A stretch of DNA of 28,990 nt from JBEBGV01 sp040081265 (GTDB lineage Bacteria > Acidobacteriota > Vicinamibacteria > Vicinamibacterales > UBA2999). Below, one piece after another: positions 24,887 through 28,990 of the stretch. Under the pieces are notes generated by a model. The model worked only from the letters and a program-made list of their open reading frames with translations, did no database searches and had not been told where the DNA came from. Location: assembly GCA_040081265.1 (NCBI GenBank), contig JBEBGV010000060.1, forward strand, positions 1 to 28,990. Reading direction: 5' to 3'. The first letter of the stretch is position 1, and every line of letters starts with the position of its first letter. Position numbers and translations under genes: made by a program.

Positions 24887-25546
24887 ATGAAACTGTTTGT
24901 TGATACCGGAAACGTCAAGGAGATCGAGGCGCTTGCGGCGACCGGCATCCTCGACGGGGTGACCACCAATCCTTCGCTCATGGCGAAGGAATCGGGTGAT
25001 CCGCGAGCCATCCTGAAGCAGATCTGCCGCATCGTTCAGGGCCCGGTGAGTGCCGAGGTCGTGGCTACCGATGCCGCCGCGATGATCCGCGAGGGACGCG
25101 AGCTGGCGGCTATCGACGAGCACATCGTCATCAAGGTCCCGTTCACGAAGGACGGCGTGAAAGCGTGCAAGACGCTGTCAGGTGAAGGTCACCGGGTCAA
25201 CGTCACCCTCATCTTCTCCCCCACCCAGGCCTGGCTTGCGGCCAAGGTCGGGGCGGCGTATGTCAGCCCGTTCGTGGGGCGTCTCGATGACATTGCCACC
25301 AACGGGATGACGCTGATCAAGGAGATCGCCGACATTTTCGACAACGGTGAGTATGCGACCGAGATTCTGGCCGCCAGCATCCGTCACCCCATCCATATCG
25401 TCGAGTCGGCACGGCTTGGCGCCGACGTCGTGACCGTGCCTCCCGCCGTCATTGAGCAGTGCTTCAAGCACCCCCTCACCGACATCGGCCTCGAGCGTTT
25501 CCTGAAGGACTGGGAAAACGCACAGGCTGGCAAGACCACCGCCTGA
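24887..25546 (+). CDS. Small transaldolase / fructose-6-phosphate aldolase-like enzyme
   Basis: A 219-residue TIM-barrel aldolase of the short transaldolase group, moving dihydroxyacetone units between sugar phosphates in the pentose phosphate pathway. It starts MKLFVDTGNVKEIEALAATG and has DGVTTNPSLMAKE, the Schiff-base lysine Lys83 in HIVIKVPFT, NVTLIFSPTQAWLAAKVGA and YVSPFVGRLDD. Length and motifs fit the TalC/Fsa family; which reaction it favours cannot be settled by eye. GGGAAAGAGAC just upstream gives a fair ribosome binding site. It lies 36 bases after the lipoprotein gene and eight bases before the carboxyltransferase gene, so it is probably in that operon. Confidence 0.95.
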   Translation: MKLFVDTGNVKEIEALAATGILDGVTTNPSLMAKESGDPRAILKQICRIVQGPVSAEVVATDAAAMIREGRELAAIDEHIVIKVPFTKDGVKACKTLSGEGHRVNVTLIFSPTQAWLAAKVGAAYVSPFVGRLDDIATNGMTLIKEIADIFDNGEYATEILAASIRHPIHIVESARLGADVVTVPPAVIEQCFKHPLTDIGLERFLKDWENAQAGKTTA

Positions 25547-25554
25547 GTCGGGAC

Positions 25555-27105
25555 GTGTCGTCACACGATGCCTACGACCGGCTCGACGAGCTCACGCGTC
25601 GAGCCCAGCTCGGCGGCGGCGAAGCCCGCCAGCAGCGTCAGCGCGACGCCGGCAAGCTGACCGCGCGCGAGCGCATTGAAGGCCTGTTCGATCCGGGCAC
25701 GTTCGAGGAACTCGACGCGTTCGTCATTCACCGGTGCCGCGACTTCGGGATGGAGGAAGAGCGCATCCCGGGCGACGGGGTGATCAGCGGACACGGACGC
25801 ATCGACGGCCGTCTCGTGTTTGCGTTCGCGCAGGACTTCACCGTGTTCGGCGGCTCGCTGTCGGAGACCAACGCCGCCAAGATCGTCAAGATCATGGAAC
25901 TCGCCCTCAAGATGGGGGCGCCCATCGTCGGGTTGAACGACTCAGGCGGTGCCCGCATTCAGGAAGGCGTGGTGTCGCTGGCTGGCTACGCCGACATCTT
26001 CCTTCGCAACACGCTCGCCTCGGGGGTCGTCCCCCAGATTTCGGCCATCATGGGGCCGTGTGCTGGCGGTGCGGTGTATTCGCCGGCGATCACCGACTTC
26101 ACGATCATGGTCCAGGACACGAGCTACATGTTCGTGACCGGACCCGACGTGCTTCGGACGGTGACGCATGAAGAGGTGACCAAGGAAGAGCTTGGCGGTG
26201 CGAGGACCCACAACAGTCGAAGCGGGGTCGCGCACTTCTCAGCCGCCGATGATCGCGAGTGTCTGCTGCTCATCCGTGAGCTTCTCGCCTATCTGCCTGG
26301 CAACAACGTTGACGAAGCGCCGCGTCGGCCGTCGCACGATCCGCCGTCTCGTCAGGACGCGCGCCTCGACGAGATCGTGCCAGACCAGCCGAATCAGCCG
26401 TACGACATGCACGAGGTCATTCGTGCGGTCGTCGATGACGGAGAGTTTCTCGAGGTTCACGAGCATTTCGCCCGCAACCTGCTGGTCGGGTTCGCGCATC
26501 TGGGCACGAGGGCCATCGGCATCGTGGCCAATCAGCCGGCAGTCCTTGCCGGCACGCTGGACATCGACGCGTCGGTGAAGGGTGCGCGGTTCGTCCGCTT
26601 CTGTGACGCGTTCGGCATCCCGCTGGTGACCTTCGAGGACGTTCCCGGATTCCTGCCGGGCACGGTGCAGGAGTTCGGCGGCATCATCCGGCACGGCGCC
26701 AAGCTCCTGTATGCCTTCGCCGAAGCCACCGTGCCGAAGCTGACCGTGATTACGCGCAAAGCCTACGGCGGCGCCTACTGCGTCATGTCGAGCAAGCATC
26801 TGCGGACAGACGCCAACTTCGCGTGGCCGACCGCTGAGATTGCCGTGATGGGCGCCGAGGGCGCGGTCAACATCCTCTACCGTCGGGAACTCGACGCCGC
26901 CGCCGACGAAGCGGCACTTCGCGCCAGCCGCATCACCGAGTATCGGGAGAAGTTCGCGAGCCCGTTTGTCGCCGCAGAGCGCGGTTTCATCGACGCCATC
27001 ATCCGGCCGCGTGAAACCAGGCCTCGACTCATCGCGGCGCTCTCGGCGCTCGACGCCAAGCGCGACAAGAACCCACCGAAGAAGCACGGAAACATTCCGC
27101 TCTAG
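25555..27105 (+). CDS. Acyl-CoA carboxylase, carboxyltransferase (beta) subunit, PccB-like
   Basis: Transfers carboxyl from carboxybiotin to propionyl-CoA or a similar acyl-CoA. From GTG 25555 it has 516 residues, the usual size. The N-terminal half has QRDAGKLTARERIEGLFDPG, VFAFAQDFTVFGGSLSETNA, GLNDSGGARIQEGVVSLAGY and GPCAGGAVYSPAITDF. The C-terminal half has ARFVRFCDAFGIPLVTFEDV, PGFLPGTVQEFGGIIRHGAK and TRKAYGGAYCVMSSKHL with FAWPTAEIAVMGAEGAVNIL. Both crotonase-like halves look intact. A start further upstream at 25459 would overlap the transaldolase gene and give an atypical Arg/His-rich N-terminus, so it was rejected. The biotin carboxylase and carrier genes follow. Acyl specificity is not fixed by sequence alone. 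Confidence 0.95.
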   Translation: MSSHDAYDRLDELTRRAQLGGGEARQQRQRDAGKLTARERIEGLFDPGTFEELDAFVIHRCRDFGMEEERIPGDGVISGHGRIDGRLVFAFAQDFTVFGGSLSETNAAKIVKIMELALKMGAPIVGLNDSGGARIQEGVVSLAGYADIFLRNTLASGVVPQISAIMGPCAGGAVYSPAITDFTIMVQDTSYMFVTGPDVLRTVTHEEVTKEELGGARTHNSRSGVAHFSAADDRECLLLIRELLAYLPGNNVDEAPRRPSHDPPSRQDARLDEIVPDQPNQPYDMHEVIRAVVDDGEFLEVHEHFARNLLVGFAHLGTRAIGIVANQPAVLAGTLDIDASVKGARFVRFCDAFGIPLVTFEDVPGFLPGTVQEFGGIIRHGAKLLYAFAEATVPKLTVITRKAYGGAYCVMSSKHLRTDANFAWPTAEIAVMGAEGAVNILYRRELDAAADEAALRASRITEYREKFASPFVAAERGFIDAIIRPRETRPRLIAALSALDAKRDKNPPKKHGNIPL

Positions 27106-27169
27106 CCTCGGCTTCCTGTTCCACAAGGCACACCCGGTGATCGCCCGCAAGTAGTAGAATTGCAGGGCT

Positions 27170-28672
27170 TTGCGCAAGATCTTGATCGCCAACCGCGGTG
27201 AGATCGCCGTCCGAGTGATCCGCGCGTGCCGAGACCTGGGACTTGGCTCGGTGGCGGTCTATTCCGACGTCGATCGCGCATCGCTGCACGTGCGCATGGC
27301 GGACGAGGCGTATCACATCGGCCCCGGCCCTGCCGTCGACAGCTACTTGAAGATTGGAGCGGTGATCGACGCGGCCCGTCGCTCGGGGGCCGACGCCGTG
27401 CATCCGGGTTATGGCTTTCTTGCCGAGAGCGCCGGGTTTGCCTCGGCGTGTCGCGATGCGGGCCTCGTGTTCATCGGTCCGACTCCAGAGGCAATAGCCG
27501 GGCTCGGCAACAAGACCGCAGCGCGAGGCTATGCCCGTCAGGCCGGTGTGCCTGTTGTCGAAGGCACCGATGAGCCGCTCGGTCCCGACGTCAGCGATGA
27601 CGTCATCGGACGCGCGGCGGCGCGGATCGGCTATCCAGTGATGGTGAAGGCGGTGGCCGGTGGCGGCGGCAAGGGCATGCGCGTCGCACGCGAACCCTCG
27701 GAGCTTCCGGCGGCACTTCGGCTTGCGCGCTCAGAAGCGCAGGCGTCGTTCGGCGACCCGCGCATCTATCTCGAAAAGCGGATCGAGCATCCACGGCACG
27801 TCGAGGTGCAGGTCCTCGCCGACGCACACGGTACGGTCGTGCCCTTCGTGGAACGTGAGTGCTCCATCCAGCGGCGCCACCAGAAGGTGATCGAGGAATC
27901 GCCATCGACGGTCGTGAGCCCGGCGCTGAGGTGCTCGCTGCAGCAGGCGGCCGCAGCTGTGGCGGTCGCCGCCGGCTACACGAGCGCGGGCACGGTCGAG
28001 TTTCTCCTTGACGCCGACGGGCGGTTCGCGTTTCTCGAGATGAACACCCGGCTGCAGGTGGAGCATCCGGTCACCGAGATGGTCACGGGCGTGGACCTGG
28101 TGACCTGGCAGATCCGGATTGCCCGCGGTGAGCCTCTGACACTCGATCCCGCGATGGTCGCGACTCCGCGCGGCCACGCGATTGAGTGCCGCGTCTACGC
28201 CGAGGACGCCGACGCCGGGTTCGTCCCTTCTCCAGGACAGCTGACCACGCTGCGCACCCCGGATGGGCCGTGGGTTCGGCACGACGGGGGCATGGACGAA
28301 GGTGCCCGCGTCTCGGTCTTCTACGACGCGATGATCGCCAAGCTGATCGTGTGGGGGGCAACCAGAGCCGAGGCGGTCGCCCGGCTCCGGCGCGCGTTGC
28401 TCGAGTATCGCGTCGGTGGCGTTCGCACGTCGGTTCCGTTCCTCCTCTGGCTCATTGATCAGAAGGAATTCCGGTCGGCGGCGTTCCACACCGCGTATCT
28501 GGACGAACTCTTGCACCAGCGTGCCGGCAGGCCCTTCAGCGAACCCGATGTGTCGCGTGAAGAGGTCGCCATGATTGCCGCCGCTCTCTACCACTCGAGT
28601 CAGCGTGTTCCACCTGTGGTCGAGGCGGGTGCCTGGAAGGCCCGCGCACGGATGGAAGGTCTGCGATCGTGA
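27170..28672 (+). CDS. Acyl-CoA carboxylase, biotin carboxylase (alpha) subunit
   Basis: ATP-dependent carboxylation of biotin, first half-reaction of the acyl-CoA carboxylase. The 500-residue product starts RKILIANRGEIAVRVIRACR and carries AVHPGYGFLAESAGFA, the ATP-grasp glycine loop KAVAGGGGKGMRVAR, then RHVEVQVLADAHG, ERECSIQRRHQKVIEE, AGTVEFLLDADGRFAFLEMN and NTRLQVEHPVTEMVTGVDLV. The start is TTG 27170: it gives the exact family N-terminus and no other start lies upstream in frame. A TAGAAT (27155-27160) lies only nine bases before the TTG. The biotin carrier is not fused; it is a separate downstream gene whose GTG overlaps this stop. Confidence 0.94.
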   Translation: MRKILIANRGEIAVRVIRACRDLGLGSVAVYSDVDRASLHVRMADEAYHIGPGPAVDSYLKIGAVIDAARRSGADAVHPGYGFLAESAGFASACRDAGLVFIGPTPEAIAGLGNKTAARGYARQAGVPVVEGTDEPLGPDVSDDVIGRAAARIGYPVMVKAVAGGGGKGMRVAREPSELPAALRLARSEAQASFGDPRIYLEKRIEHPRHVEVQVLADAHGTVVPFVERECSIQRRHQKVIEESPSTVVSPALRCSLQQAAAAVAVAAGYTSAGTVEFLLDADGRFAFLEMNTRLQVEHPVTEMVTGVDLVTWQIRIARGEPLTLDPAMVATPRGHAIECRVYAEDADAGFVPSPGQLTTLRTPDGPWVRHDGGMDEGARVSVFYDAMIAKLIVWGATRAEAVARLRRALLEYRVGGVRTSVPFLLWLIDQKEFRSAAFHTAYLDELLHQRAGRPFSEPDVSREEVAMIAAALYHSSQRVPPVVEAGAWKARARMEGLRS

Positions 28673-28990
28673 CTTTCGACGTCGAGGTGCGCGGCCGTCG
28701 TCACCATGTCGAAGTCGTTCGGACCGCTGCCGGCGATCATGTATCGATCGACGGCCGGATGTTCTCGAGCCTCATCACAGGTGTCGCGCCCTTCTGGTCG
28801 CTCCTCGTCCAGGACGGGGTTGACGCGGACCAGGGCGCAACCCGCAGCCACGAGGTCGCGTTTGACTTCGAGGACGCCACCGGGACGCTGGTCGTGAGCG
28901 TCGACGGTTCGATCGTGCCGGTTCGCCTGGTCGACCGTCGTCGATCCCGTGCACGCGGCGGCCCGTCGCCCGAGTTGACTGGCGCGCACG
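28669..28990 (+). CDS. Biotin carboxyl carrier-type subunit, N-terminal part (cut by window edge)
   Basis: GTG 28669 overlaps the biotin carboxylase stop (GTGA). The visible 107 codons read TFDVEVRGRRHHVEVVRTA, then VSIDGRMFSSLITGVAPFWS, TRSHEVAFDFEDATGTLVVS and VDGSIVPVRLVDRRRS. This matches the beta-rich domain found before the biotinyl domain in split acyl-CoA/propionyl-CoA carboxylase carrier subunits. The biotinylated AMKM-type site would be past position 28990 and cannot be checked. Assignment rests mainly on coupling to the two carboxylase genes and on the domain style. Confidence 0.78.
   Translation, partial: MTFDVEVRGRRHHVEVVRTAAGDHVSIDGRMFSSLITGVAPFWSLLVQDGVDADQGATRSHEVAFDFEDATGTLVVSVDGSIVPVRLVDRRRSRARGGPSPELTGAH

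Overview
This is a gene-dense, GC-rich (about two thirds G+C by eye) chromosomal window with many GTG and TTG starts and several start/stop overlaps. No rRNA, tRNA, CRISPR array, insertion sequence or prophage gene was seen. The gene set suggests a free-living, diderm, high-GC bacterium: many lipoproteins and secreted proteins, two sigma-54 activators, an ECF sigma/zinc anti-sigma pair, a PEGA-domain protein, and the dprA-topA-trmFO-xerC block. I infer Acidobacteriota, possibly Vicinamibacteria, from general gene style only; no marker here proves it.

Layout. Positions 1-2303 are on the minus strand: a TPR protein and a lipoprotein, then rplU-rpmA-obgE, with obgE running off the left edge. Positions 2503-8735 are on the plus strand: dprA, topA, trmFO, xerC. 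A minus-strand GT2 glycosyltransferase (8748-9527) is divergent from a plus-strand multi-pass membrane protein (9564-11249). Positions 11257-16046 are minus strand: a sigma-54 response regulator overlapping its soluble histidine kinase, and an ABC-F ATPase. Positions 16181-20270 are a plus-strand run: ECF sigma factor, zinc-type anti-sigma factor, secreted unknown protein, small lipoprotein, APC permease. Two minus-strand secreted proteins follow (PEGA protein; HExxH protein). Positions 22029-28990 are plus strand: a NifA-type activator co-translated with an FN3-like lipoprotein, a small transaldolase, then an acyl-CoA carboxylase cluster (carboxyltransferase, biotin carboxylase, start of a biotin carrier protein) cut by the right edge.

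How the genes fit together. The left third is housekeeping: ribosome large subunit and its GTPase, DNA uptake/recombination, supercoiling, tRNA methylation, chromosome dimer resolution. The middle holds polyprenyl-sugar glycosylation and signal transduction. The right part is central carbon and propionyl/acetyl-CoA-type carboxylation. The longest non-coding gaps are under 200 bases.

The most interesting signal is a family of short palindromic elements in the first 10.5 kb. Each has an 8-9 bp GC stem, a 3-4 nt loop and a flanking CTACGTAC/GTACGTAG tail, with compensatory stem changes. Three lie between housekeeping genes. A fourth, tandemly decayed copy sits in frame inside the membrane protein gene. 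The GTAG next to the hairpin resembles REP elements mobilised by RAYT (REP-associated tyrosine) transposases.
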